Source: Diplosphaera chodatii
Lineage: Eukaryota > Chlorophyta > Trebouxiophyceae > Prasiolales > Stichococcaceae
Assembly: GCA_032358165.1 (NCBI GenBank)
Contig: JAALGY010000051.1
Location: forward strand, 124,001-188,000
Length of the DNA stretch: 64,000 nucleotides
Reading direction: 5' to 3'
Part shown: positions 37,901-49,542 of the stretch, in pieces
How positions within the stretch are numbered: position 1 is the stretch's first letter
Layout: every line of letters starts with the position of its first letter
The notes under the pieces: generated by a model
Told to the model about the DNA's origin: nothing
Seen by the model: only the letters and a program-made list of their open reading frames with translations
The model's database searches: none
Translations under genes and position numbers: made by a program

Positions 37901-40900
37901 CATAGGTCATGCTGCTCTCAACAACCACGATGGCAGGCAGCTGCCGGGCAGCACAAGCGCTGGTGCTACAGGCCAAGCAGGCTTGAACCTGATCTGCGTC
38001 ACATATCTGACTGAATTCGATGCGTGCATGACAGGGACAGACCTTGCGCTGCTCCTCGGTCTGGTCGTCGCCGTGGCCCCCGGTGGCTCCGGTGCCGTAG
38101 CCGCTGCTGCCGGCGGCAATCGCGCCGGTGTTAGCCGTGGAGCCGGCCGTGGTGTAGGCGGCTCCGGGGGCGGCGCCCGGCGCAGTCGCGACATCGCCCC
38201 TCGTCTGCAACAGGCGCCAGCAGAAGGCATGTCAGGTGCCGACGTCAGATGCTGGAGGACGGTCCAGTGTCCCGACAGGTTGTTGCAGGTCAAAGTGTCC
38301 TAGGTGACATGTTGGAAGGGCAGGGAACCTTGCGCCTGACCTCAGCTGCCACAACCGGCACTTGCCGGTGCAAGCTGACCCACCTCAGAACCGCCTGTCG
38401 GGGTCGTGTAGCCTTCGCTGCGCAGCTCCCCCGTACTGCCAGTGCCAGTGCCGTGCTGCAGCAACCACCACAGTGACGTCTGAGACGCACCAACACACGT
38501 GCACAGAGGCGCACATGGGCATGCAGCGCTGAATGTGAGCGACAGCATGCCAGAACAGCCATTGGCAGTGGCTGTGGAACAGCCAGACCCTGGACTGCAA
38601 CCCACCTGGTCATGGCCGAGGCCCACTGCGCTCTTGAACTTGTCCGCCAGACCCTCGCCCTGCAGCAGGCGGCGCGCACAGTGGCAGCACTTGCATCATC
38701 TCCAGAACTTTGGGTTTCAGGCCAGCCCAGCAAAGCAAAAGTGGTGCTCTGCTGACAATCTTTCATCAAGCTCGAGTCGACGTGGAGGCGCTGCCAAACC
38801 TGCGTGCCGGTGCTGCGCTGCTCGGTGTCGTACCCGGTCCCAGGCTGCTCCGTCACAGCGGTGCCAGCCATCACGGTGTCCTCGCCACCCTGCAGCGAGC
38901 GTTCTAATGCACGCTCAGCGACCGGGCTGCGCATCAATGCTGCCACGACAATGTGCAGTCACTGCGCAGCATGGGGTGCGCTGACTGAAAAGTCTGCACA
39001 CTGTGCAGCTGCACAGCACACGCGCCGACTGTGAGGTGCTCAGCAGGAGTTGGGCGGGCAAACACAAGGTCGCATCACGATGGAGCTGCGCTTTGCAGGA
39101 GGCCACCTTGTCCTTCACGATGTTGTCGCCGGGGCCATAGCCGATGGCCTTCTGCAGCTTCTCGGTGATGCCGCCGCCCTTGTGGCCCTGCGCACAGCAG
39201 ACGGCTTGTCAGAAGCACGGCCAGGTGTTAAACTGCTCGAGTCGGGCTGCTGGTAACAAGAAAAAACAAGAAAAACCTGTGCAGTGGGGTTGCGGCCGTA
39301 CCTCTGTGTCAGTCGAGCGCGGCTCGGTCTGGTACCCAGTTGCGGGCTGCTCCGTGGCCGTGTCGCCCGCTGTGTAGCCGGTGGTCGGGCCCTTGCGCAG
39401 CGCTCCCGTCTCGCCCTCACCCCCCTGCACCGCAAGGTTACAGTGCAGTGGGCGACTGATGGAGATGGCATACGCAAGTGGCTCTTGGGCCGCCGATCGC
39501 AGCACAACCAGGCGACAGGTGCTGCCATCTATTCAGTGCCGGCACCAGGTGTCTGCAAAGAACGAGTGCCACAGGCATCTACGGAGACACATTCTCGCAG
39601 AACATGGCATCAGCGCACCATGGTGTCGATGTCGGGCTGGGTGCGGTACCCAGTGGCGCCCTCTGACTGCCCGGTGTAGCCGGTGCTGGTGTCGCCCTCG
39701 TCGCCGTATGCGGGGGTGCCCTCCGGCTGCCCGGTGTAGCCGGAGCCGCGCTCGGCCTGGGCGTCGTACCCGGTGCTGCCCATCGGCTCGCTGGTCGGCT
39801 CGCCGGGGAACCCCGCGCGCCCCTGCATAGGCTCCTCGCCCCTGGTGGACATACCCTGCAGGCGGCACAGCTATCTCGTCATTTGCTGCTGCACAATACA
39901 CGAGCCACCAATGTACTGCACTTGCCACTCTCCCCGCAATGTCCCTTTGTTAACCATGAGCTGGCGTGCAATACAGTACAGCCTGAAGCTAGCACATGGT
40001 GGGCGAAGCGGCATGTTCCAGGTGAGCAGACAGGTCAGCAGCACTCCATGCATCCATACATCAGGTCTGCAGGAGCGATGGGAGCAATGGAAACACGACT
40101 CAGTGTCCACCTGGTCAGCGCTGGCTGCAGCGCCGCCCATGCCGACTGCACCCTTCAGCCTGTCGACCACGGTTGGCTGGTCCTGCGCATATCACGATTG
40201 CACCCTCCATTTAAAAGATGCGCCCTAAGCTACCACGCCTGCAGGTCTGCAGGAACAATGGGCGCACAATGTGGATGATTTTGCGCGTTTACCTGGCTAG
40301 TGGTGGATGCAGGGCCGCCCAGACCGACTGTGCCCTTCAGTTTGTCGACCATGGTTGGCTGGTTCTGTGCATGCCAACAGTGCGCCCTCAGGTCTGAGAT
40401 CTGTTGTGAGGTGCCACAGCCTGCACATGTAACAGACAGGATGGGCGTAATGGGAGGAACTTCGGCAATTACCGGATCAGTGGTCGACGCAGGGCCGCCC
40501 AGACCGACTGTGTCCTTCAGCTTCTCGACCATGGTTGGCTGGTCCTGCGCATGTCGCAACCGCACCCCTCAATTGTATACTTGCCCAAGATGCCATGCCT
40601 GCATCTGCGTATCCTCTCTGCTGCCGTCAGGCCATGACATGGCACTGCATGGAGGCGCGTCAAATGCACACGCCGCGCTGCAGGCAGTCTTCCAAACACC
40701 CTGCAGCACACCCTGTTCGTCGTGGTGGTGTCGCCAGGCCCATAGCCAACGGCGCTCTTGAGCATGCCGACGATGCCGCCGCCCTGCTGCCCCTGAATGA
40801 GCCCACAAAACCCACGTCATGTGGGTCATCATCAGTAAGTGGAAGGACGTCAAGGGTCCAGGCATGTGGAGGCAGCCCGGCTGGGCTACACAGTCACATC

Positions 40901-43057
40901 CTAGGCTACACGTTGTGGACTGAACTGAACAATCTGCATGAATTTCGGCGTGGAGCTCTGCAGGCAAAAGGACGCATGCTCATGAGGCGCATGCCTTGCC
41001 TGTCACTACCAACCTGTGCCCTGCTCAAATGCATGATGTCAACCAAGCACTGAGGGCAGGGTGCTTCAGGGTGGGAGGTGCACCACCTGCTGGTTGCCCC
41101 CCTCAAAGTCCGAAAGGCGCTCGCCCTTCAGGTCGCGCCCGGACTCCTCAGCGGGCCGCGCCGTCGCGCCGCCGCCGCCAAACCCGGTCGTGCCGTGCTC
41201 GCCAGCAGTGTCCTACAATACAGGGCTCGGCGGCGTCTGAGGACCGAAGCTGCCAGAGTGAACAGCCATGATAGGCCGAAGGGTCGTCGGCGGCGGGCAA
41301 CACGGCAGCACCTTGTTGAAGTCGGACATGTGCTCGCCCTTCAGCTTGCCGGAATCCTGTGCAGGGAATGCTGTTGCGCCGCCGCCCTGTAGCATGGCCT
41401 GACATGGTCACTGCAGCTGCCGTCTGTAGACACAACTCCCTCACAGCATCCCTATTCAAAGAATTTTGCTATGTCATATTTGGGCTTGTAGAGTGGGCCC
41501 ACAAATGGCCATGCTTTCCCATGTCATGCATAGACCTGTTACAGCGTTGCTAGAGTCTGTTGATGTTACTTCTACGTTTCGTTTGTTTCGCAGGATGCCG
41601 GGTCGTGTCACAGACCTGAAAGCCGGTCGTGCCATGGTCTCCAGCGTGGCCGGCGGCCAGCCCCCCTGCAGCGCCCGCGCCCAGCGCGCCTGCCGCCAGG
41701 CCGGCGCCCTGCAGTCCAGCAGGCAGATGCTGAGCTGTGGCACACCCTACGCTTGCCATCACTCTGATTCACTGCTGACAGTAGTGCAGCTGGTGCACAG
41801 CCTGGCGCCTGCAAAGCGCAGTGGTGATGCCAGCACCAAACGAAGTCCGTACAGATGTGCTGCTGTGTCCAGCAACTGCCGTGACAGCAGTGAAAACTAT
41901 TCAGCATCGGCAGCCACTCGTCTGAGTCACCACAGCGCCTCACCTTCCCATCGTGCACCTCCTGAGGACCCCAGGTCGTGCCGCCGGGCACTGCAGGCAA
42001 GGGTCAGGGTGAGCTCAGAGGCTGGGACCGTACTACACCATCTCGACAACAGAAACAGTTTGTGCAGGGCGGCAGCCACACAGCATGATGCGGTGCAGCC
42101 ATGCCCCGGCGACCAGCGTGTGCGATTTTCCACCTGACAGGCCCTCGGTGCTGGTGAGCGTGAAGCGCAGCTCGCCGCCAAATGTGTCCCGCTTGCCCAG
42201 CAGCTGCACCTGCAGGCGGGAGCAGAACAGCACGTGTGATGCTGTTCCATCGGTCTGCATGGTGCAGCGCAGCTGAGGCCCGTGGTCTGCGTGCTGGAAG
42301 GCTACGGCCACCAGACGTGCTGTGTGTAACACCCCTGAAGCGGACCTGCACATTGGCGCCGCCGCCGGACCCCGCGACGGTGCTGTCGCCCAGGGACTGC
42401 TCGGACAGGTTCACGCGCGCCTCTCCGAGCAGCACGTCCGGCATCAGGGACTGCTTGTCGTAGGCGCGCACCTGCACGGACGAAGGGTGCCACAATGTGT
42501 CAGCAGCTTCCCAGGCACAAGCGCAGTCAGATAGTGCAGGTTGGTGCACCAAGCCATGTATGAATCCCAAATCAAGTTGGATGGGGTCACTGCACCCCGG
42601 CCAGGCAGTGGATGCACCGGCAGTGTTGCAGAGCTTTGGACTTCAATTGTCACCGTGAACCATACGACGTTGTCAGGGTTGTCATAGTCAAGCAGGGTAA
42701 GTAAGCGACGCACGATCAGGGTGTCGGTGTTCCTGCCGGTGCCGGTTGCGGGGACGGAGATGGGCTCGCTCCAGCGCAGCGTCTCACCCGCATTCTGGAT
42801 GACCTGCGGTGGGTTGTCAATGAAGAGTGTGGCTGATACCTCCTGATATTGCCGGCAAGCACCAGCACTATCGATTGCTGAAGCCAGTTCAGACTTGCTG
42901 GGATTGAAACGGGGTGTTCAGTATGCGTAGGCATCTGCACGCACCGGCGTCTCGGCGTGCTCGTCGCCGAGGCGGAACGTGACGTAGACGTCCGGCGACT
43001 CCTTCTGCACCGCGCCCTGCAGGTCGCTGATGCGCAGCTCGTTGGCTCCGGAAGCCA
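34946..43057 (-). CDS. C2 domain / LEA-like repeats / C2 domain protein
   Basis: The ATG at 43057 (MASGANELRISDLQGAV) follows an ATGCAG that may be a 5' UTR acceptor. The first four exons (about 42947-43057, 42715-42792, 42340-42470, 42120-42205) form a C2 domain: DVYVTFRLG, ETLRWSEP, VRAYDKQSLMPDVLLGEARV. The middle, from about 41.96 to 36.54 kb, is some 18 small exons of Gly/Thr/Ala-rich hydrophilic sequence with repeated helices such as QPTMVEKLKDTVGLGG, MLKSAVGYGPGD and ITEKLQKAIGYGPGDN, like LEA/dehydrin proteins. The last four exons (about 36175-36315, 35810-35937, 35382-35580, 34946-35055) form a second C2 domain: LCISNIHAKIAREEDLLG, ELAWDQELRIDVDS, LHIIAFDKKKMMLPDSRMG. It ends GGVESF. 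Phases agree wherever checked. C2 domains bind membranes, often with Ca2+; LEA segments protect on drying. No signal peptide. Membrane protection under desiccation is inference. Confidence 0.8.
40110..40565 (-). repeat. Three tandemly duplicated LEA-like exons
   Basis: Exons at about 40475-40545, 40300-40370 and 40113-40185 encode near-copies of (D/N)QPT(M/V)V(E/D)(K/R)LKG(T/A)VG(L/M)GG followed by an Ala/Ser/Thr tail. The introns after the first two also share sequence, so whole exon-intron units were duplicated. Confidence 0.85.
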
Positions 43058-44022
43058 TCTGCATGCACAGGGGACGCTGTAGGTCAAGTCCCCTCGCCAG
43101 CCAGATCTCGCCGCAAACGTATCGGAAACGTGCTTAGCCCATGCTGAAACAGCGCTCAATGCGTTTGAAAGCACCCCATTTATTGATGGCGGGCCGTTAC
43201 CTCGCCGTGCATGCACACGAACCGTACCGACGCCTTGTCCAACAGCACCGCGATCCGTGACAGTCCGACATGCAGGTGGCGCAGCGAATGGCTTCTATAC
43301 GCGCCTGAGGAGCGTTCAGGATGGGGTTTAGCAGCAAACTCGCACCTTGGCGCTTGCCGGTCCGAAACTCGGTGACGATCTCACCCTCGAGCTCTCCAAC
43401 GACGGTTCGCAGCTGTTTGTTGAAAGCTTATCGCAGTTGACAATGAGTCTTTGGTTCGTTCGTCAGTATGCTGATTGTTATTGTAGCCCCTGCTGCCCCA
43501 GCAGAGCTTCGCTGAGTCGGCCGGCCCACAGCTGCTGCCTAGCTTCCGCATCGGAATCTTCCCCTCTGCCGAGGCGGGTGGTTCCGCCCCCTTGTCAGAA
43601 ACCATTCAAGTGGCGAACTGATCGGGACCTTGGCACACTGTGCAGGCTGCGGTGTGTGTGAGGGCGTGCTCGTGATCACTTGATGCGCGATCACTTCTCT
43701 TGATGCTGAACCTTGTCATCCAGCGTTGTACCTGCGCCCGTTCCGTGACGCAGTGCCATCTGAGCAATCAATTCAGGCGTCACCAAAAAAGCCACTGTTT
43801 TTGCAAGGTGTCGCTGGCGTGCAACGAACTTGATGACTGCGTCCTGTTCGTGCTCGACATATGCAGCAGTAGTTCGCCTGGCATACGTGTGGAGCAGCCG
43901 TTTCATGACTGACGCTGTTGCCGCTGAGCTGGCGTGTTTTGGGAGGATGTGAAAGGAACTACAGCATAGTGCAGTGCGCGGTGATTTCAGCACATACTCT
44001 GGGCTGCCTTCTGGAGGGCTAT
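43058..44022. promoter_or_regulatory. Divergent promoter region
   Basis: About 960 bases separate the start codons of the minus-strand C2-LEA gene and the plus-strand gene at 44023. No coding exon is supported. It must contain both promoters and possibly a 5' UTR intron of the C2-LEA gene. Confidence 0.55.
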
Positions 44023-47000
44023 ATGCCGGCGGCAGCAGCCAAACCAAGCGCGTTTGATAACAGCCCCGAGACGCAGCGCCAGTACACGCAGCGCCAGCTC
44101 ACAGCGAGGTTTGGAAGGCATCCCTCGAACTGCTGCGCACCATGTCGAGTGTCTCTGTCCCATATTGGTACCGCACACGAATATGACCAGCAACCTACGT
44201 GTCAGATCAGCTGTGCAGTGACATCATCCATGCGTCCTAGCATTGACACTTTGTACCTTTCCTCCCAGGCGGGAGGAAACGACGGCATGGGCGCTGGGTC
44301 GCCTTCACGGCAGCCCCGAGCTGCCTGCCTGGGTCGGTGCGCAGCGGCGGCTGCGGCGGCGGCTGCAGGCAGCGCTCACTTTAGCATGTTGTGTGGCGCT
44401 GGCAGCCTCAGCCGGCTGGGCCAACGCCGCGCTTGGCAGCCGACCCGACAGTCCCGCAACCCGGTTGCTCGGCGAGCACTGGGACAAAGCCGGCAGCTGT
44501 CGCTGCACAGCAGGCACACAGGGATCAGCAGCAGCTGATAGGGTCGGCCTGCCGGCAGAGGCCAGCCGCAACAGTGCTTGCGAGCTGCTGGCGACCCGCC
44601 TGGCGGACACCCAGGGGCAGCTGGCAGCGGAGGCGGCAGCACGCCGCCAAGCAGGTATGCGCACACCAGCTTAGGTCAGCGGTAACACCAGACTGTGTCT
44701 GCAGTACATGGGCAGCGAGTGATTGGGCAAAGTTGGTCCGAAACTTCTGCTGATTGCTCCTGGCGCGCGGCATGCGATCTGGACGCAGACTTCTGAACCT
44801 TTGCTTGCACGCGCTTTGCAGAGGGTGCGCTTGCGGCGGCGAGGGCTGTCGCCGCGCGGCACGACGCGCAGCGGCAGCTGCAGGCGACGCTGCAGCAAAG
44901 GCAGGCTGCAGGCCACAGCGCAGCACCGTCTGAGACAGCGCCGGCGCCAGAGCCGACCAGGCAACCACAGCCTTCTGGTGACGGCCGCAGTCCGCAGCAG
45001 CACGCCCACCCGACGCAGCAGCAGGCGAGGGGCAGTGCTGGAGGTCCTGAACCTTCCCCGGCGCTGCAGACGGTGCTGCTGTGGGCGCTGCTGACGTGGC
45101 AGCTGCTGTCGGCGGCGGCGTGGTGGCGCACCCCTCGGCAGCCCCCTGCTGCTGGCGGTCACACCCACCCGGCCGGGGCAGACGCGGCGGCGGCAGCGCA
45201 GCAGGAAGCGGCACCAGAGGCCAGACCCCACAGCACGTCGCCGCAGCCGCTGGCTGGCATCGCCATGGTGAGCCATGCACCGAGGGCTTCCAGCAGTGCC
45301 ACGCATATACCTCAGCCTACTGCTCAGAAACGAGCTGGATGAGGGCATGGCGCACCTCGACGACCTGCACTGAGGGCCTCCGCCGATGGTTCGCATGTCA
45401 GTATGCCGCTCAACAACTGTTTGGATGAGCACGCGCCGGATGTCCAACGGTTTCCACCGACGCATGATGGCCAGGTTGTGCTGCCGCCCCAGGCGCGGGT
45501 GGCGCAGCTGCGGGCGGCCCTGCAGCAGGCGCAGGCCCGCATGGCCTGGGCGCACGCGTGCAGCCCCGCCTCCCCCCACGGAGCCGGGGCCGCCGCGCGG
45601 TGGCTCAAGGACCTGCGCCGCAGGTGCGCTCCCCTGTGAGCAGGAAGTGGAACCAAACGAGGTAAACCGCCCTCTGGTAGCCTACCAAACATCTCTGGGT
45701 GTGAGGCTGCATGGGGTGCGCCACTTTGTTGAATTCTGCATGCGCAGCAGGCGCGGTGCAGGCCTCTCGCTTGGCTACTGCCCTCCAGCCGGAACACGCT
45801 TGCAGACAACTCCTCATCGCTGTCCGGCCCAGCCTGCAGCGGCCTACAATGCTGCTTGCGGCACTGTGAAGGGAGCTGACCTAACTCTGTTTTATGTGCA
45901 GCCACAGCCCTGCTTCCGGCGTCGTGCGGCGCCTGGACCTCAGCGACAGCAGCGTCAGCCCCCTGGGTGCGGGCGTGAGCACAGCCGTGGCTGCAGCCAC
46001 AGGCATGAATGCAGATGGACATGCAGGCGGCTCAGCGGCTGCACCTTCAGCGCTGTCCACTGCAACTGCGGTGCCGGCTGCTGCGAGCAAAGAGGGTGCT
46101 GGCGGGGTCGATGAGGCGATGCCCGCGCCGGCGACGCCCGAGCTGGCGCCCTGCGGCCCAGCCTTCCCGTGCAGCGGCACCTCCACCGCAGACAGCGCGG
46201 CGTCGGAGGCCGCCAGCGCCGCTGTGGCGGGCGCTGCGGCGGACTCCGCAGTGTTGGTGACCACGGCAGACATGCAGCCCACTGCGCCGGCGCTGACGGA
46301 AGATACACTGCCGGCAGAGCGGTCGTCGCCGGCGGAAGCGGCAGCAGCGGGTGCAGACGGCGCAGCGTCACCCGAGGTGACGGCAGGACCACTGCAGGGT
46401 GGGCCCCCGGCCCCGCAGCTGGGCTACCTGGCGGCTGCGCTGCGGGTGCGGGCGGCGGCGGCCGCTGACATTGCCGCGGTGCTGCTGATCGGCAGCCGCG
46501 GCGGCGGCGGCGGCGGCGGGGCCTCGCCCATCCTGCTGGCAGGTGAGCGATGTAGTGTTGCAGACCATCGGTACGCAAACCCTCGTCACAAGCTCCAATC
46601 CTGACTGGGCACAGAAGGCAGGACAGGCAGTCCCCTGGTATCTAGTGTTGCAATGTCCACACAGCAATAATGTTCGGTCTTTGTACCAGACATCCTGGCT
46701 GAATTGTGCAGGCGGCGGGCTGGCGCTGCGCTCGGACCTGGAGGCCGACCTGCTGTCGGAGCTGACGGCGCTCATGCACCTGGCAACTCAGGCAGGCTGC
46801 GATGGCGCTTGGAGAGCTGCCACATTGCATGCGGTGCTGTGATGCCGGTCCCTCGGCATGCACGTCCATCGCACTGGACTCCCGGCCCGCCCTGTTCATG
46901 CTGTTGGCAGCACTTGCCATGCGGCGGCTCTGAGTACCGCTTGACCCTGCTGCAGGCAGCAGACACAGCGTTCGGCGCACCTGCAGAGGCTGACAGTAGC

Positions 47001-49542
47001 GGCGGGGTTCTCAGCTGGACAGACAACATCAGCAGGGACGGCGGCCAGACGGCACAGCAGGCTGACTGGGTGCCAGCCACCCCGCAGCACCCCAGGGTGG
47101 GTCCTGCTATCTGTTGCTGAGCTGCCTGGCGCTGAACAGCCAGATGCTGCTGCTCATCTGCGCACAACAGGCAGCAGCCCAGCTCGACGAGTTGATGCAT
47201 CATGTTGTGTGCGGTGATCTATTGTTATGAACGTCGTAGATCGAGTCTGAGCACGGATGGTCGACGCCAGCCACGGCGCCGGCGCAGCAGGGCACCCGCC
47301 ACATGCTGCAGGGCCTGCTGCTGGACGCGTCGCCTGTGGGCAAAGCCGCCTGCAGCGGCGGCGACGGCGGCGTCGACGGCGGTGGCAGCGGCGGCATCCT
47401 GTCGCAGCTGGTGGCCGAGTGCAGACTGGACGACCAGTCGCCGCAGCGCCCACAGGTGGGCCCGCCTCTGGATGTCCACTGCAAGAGCATGGTCGTGTTC
47501 GTGCGGCATGCCGGCCCAGCTTGCTGCCAGAGGCCTGAACAGCCACGTGTATCTGCATGACACAGCGCTCTGGATGGCGCTGCAGAACAACCTGCGCATG
47601 TGTGCTTCGGCGTGTCATGCGCCGTGCTGGGCCTGAAATCTGCCGGTCCGATGTGTCACTGGGTGAAGATCATGGCTGGTCGCAGGCGCTGGCGCTTTTG
47701 TTGAGTGTCGGTGTGACAGACGCAGGTTCTGGTGCCGGCGCACCAGCTGCAGCTGGGGACGCCGGGCGCTGCGGCTCGACTAAACCCTGCCGAGGCGGAC
47801 CGGCTGCGGGGCTTCATCGACGGCGCCGAGGTGCGCTGCATTTTTCTACTTTGAAATGGATTTTATGTAGGCCTTGTACAGAACGAGCTACAGGGTGGCT
47901 TGCTGGCTGAGCTGTTGCGCGCGGTGGCAGGCTGGCACACCTGGCCGCATCAGGCGGCAGCTTGTGGCAGCATCATTATTCATGAACCATAAAAACATCT
48001 TTTGGTCTCCAGGCATCGGCGCGGGCGCTGGAGCTGGCCGCCGGGGCGGCGGGGCCGGAGGCGGCGGCGGCGGCGGCGACGGCGCTGGCGGTGGGGGCGG
48101 CGGCGGCGGCGCAGGCGGCCGCGGCCGCGGCGGCGGCGGCCCGCGCGGCGCTCGGCTGCCTGGGCGCCCACTCCGCAGCGCTGCAGGTCGGGATGGCATG
48201 TCCTTTGACTCAAGATCCGGGAACTGGACAGACATGTGTCCGTGTGCTGGAGAGGCGTCCCGGAGGTCTGGGATCGTGCTGTGCTGTGCCCCTGGTTGAG
48301 TCGGTGCCAGCAGCTGTACGGCGGTACAGCCCCAGGGCCACACTATCTGTGGGCCATGTGCATTGACAATGTCTGCATTGTTGTCGTGATCGGTTGCTGC
48401 AGCACATCTGTGCGGGCTGATGCAAAGGCTAGGATGTCAGGGTATGCCGGCGGGCATGCTGCCACGCAGCCGCTGCCACGTTCTGCATCAGCAAACCGCC
48501 ACGGCAGTTGTAGGCCTGGGTTGCGTAACCATAGGCATACATCATGTCGGCATCGCCCGGCTGGGTGCGCCATGTGTAGCAGTACGGATCTCCCGCCGCA
48601 CTTTTGCCTTGTGCCTGTACCGCCTGCAGTACCGCCACCAGTGCACCGAAAACGTGGCACCGAGCTCCTTAGTAAGGCAAGCGGCAGGGCGCCGGGTGCT
48701 GCTCGAATGATGGTCCTACGATGCTGCTGCTGTGGCCACCGCTTCTCGGAAACGTGGCACTGCCGCAGCTGTACAGCGCAGTGCATGGTGACGCATGTGC
48801 GTGCCGCCACCTTGCCACACTGGCTGCTGTGACAGGTGCACACATGCAGCCAACAGGGTTGCACTGGCATGTGGCGCAGCGCAGCGCAGCTGTTCTGCCA
48901 GCAGGCTGCGTGCCGCCGATGGGCTGCCTCCGGTCGCAGCTGCTGCCAGCGCTGCCGGGCATCGCATGACCCGACAGCCGCCAGCATCGCGCCCCCTGAC
49001 GATGGTGTGCTGCGCGTCGCTGCAGGGGGAGCTGCGAGGCAGGGAGCTGGAGGTGGCCGACCTGTGGGCCCGGCTGGAGGCGCAGCAGCTGCAGAGCCCA
49101 GAGGTGGGGCACTCTGGACCGCCCATGCGGCAGACCTGCTGTCTGCTGGCGCGTACAGTGCTGCACGCCTTGGCAGCGGGTGCGGCACCACTGCTCTGGC
49201 ATCCATCAGCACTGCAGCAGCAGCTGCTGCTGCTGCCTTGGCGGGTTGTGCAGGCGTGCATGTGAGCATGACGCATGTTCTGCCGAGCTGCCAGCGGGTG
49301 TGTGTCGCTCTCCTCTGATGGTATGCTGCCAAGGCCGGCCAATGCGTGTTGGCCTGCGTGCAAGGAACTCCCCCGCAGCTCCAAACTGTCGACTCTGGTG
49401 TCTGTGCTGTGTAGCTCATCCACACCTGCCATGCTGTTGGGTGCAGGCTGCGGTTGCGCTGCCGGCAGCGCAGCAGCGCGTCGCGAGGCTGCAGGGGCAG
49501 CTGGAAGCACTGCGTGGCGGGGCAACCTGCAGCTTCATGTGA
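44023..49542 (+). CDS. Ala-rich membrane/coiled-coil protein, unrecognised
   Basis: Twelve exons join in phase: 44023-44108, 44269-44654, 44822-45267, 45475-45623, 45902-46542, 46712-46791, 46956-47096, 47240-47455, 47726-47830, 48013-48186, 49026-49103, 49447-49542. The start MPAAAAKPSAFDNSPET is supported by a phase-2 donor that matches exon 2. Two hydrophobic segments occur: ALTLACCVALAASAGWANAA (exon 2) and TVLLWALLTWQLLSAAAWW (exon 3). Between and after them lie coiled-coil-like stretches (LADTQGQLAAEAAARRQ, ARVAQLRAALQQAQARM, GRELEVADLWARLEAQQLQ, QRVARLQGQLEALRG). Exon 5 is a long Ala/Gly/Ser-rich linker and exon 10 is almost pure Ala. A further exon near 49690-49730 (QQALGADQTLRDMMG) may extend an alternative form. 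I do not recognise a family; a membrane-tethered coiled-coil scaffold is a guess. Confidence 0.65.

Noticed and set aside
48013..48186. Ala-run exon as mere GCC/GGC microsatellite
   Set aside because: It is bounded by good splice sites and in phase with both neighbours, so it is kept as an exon.
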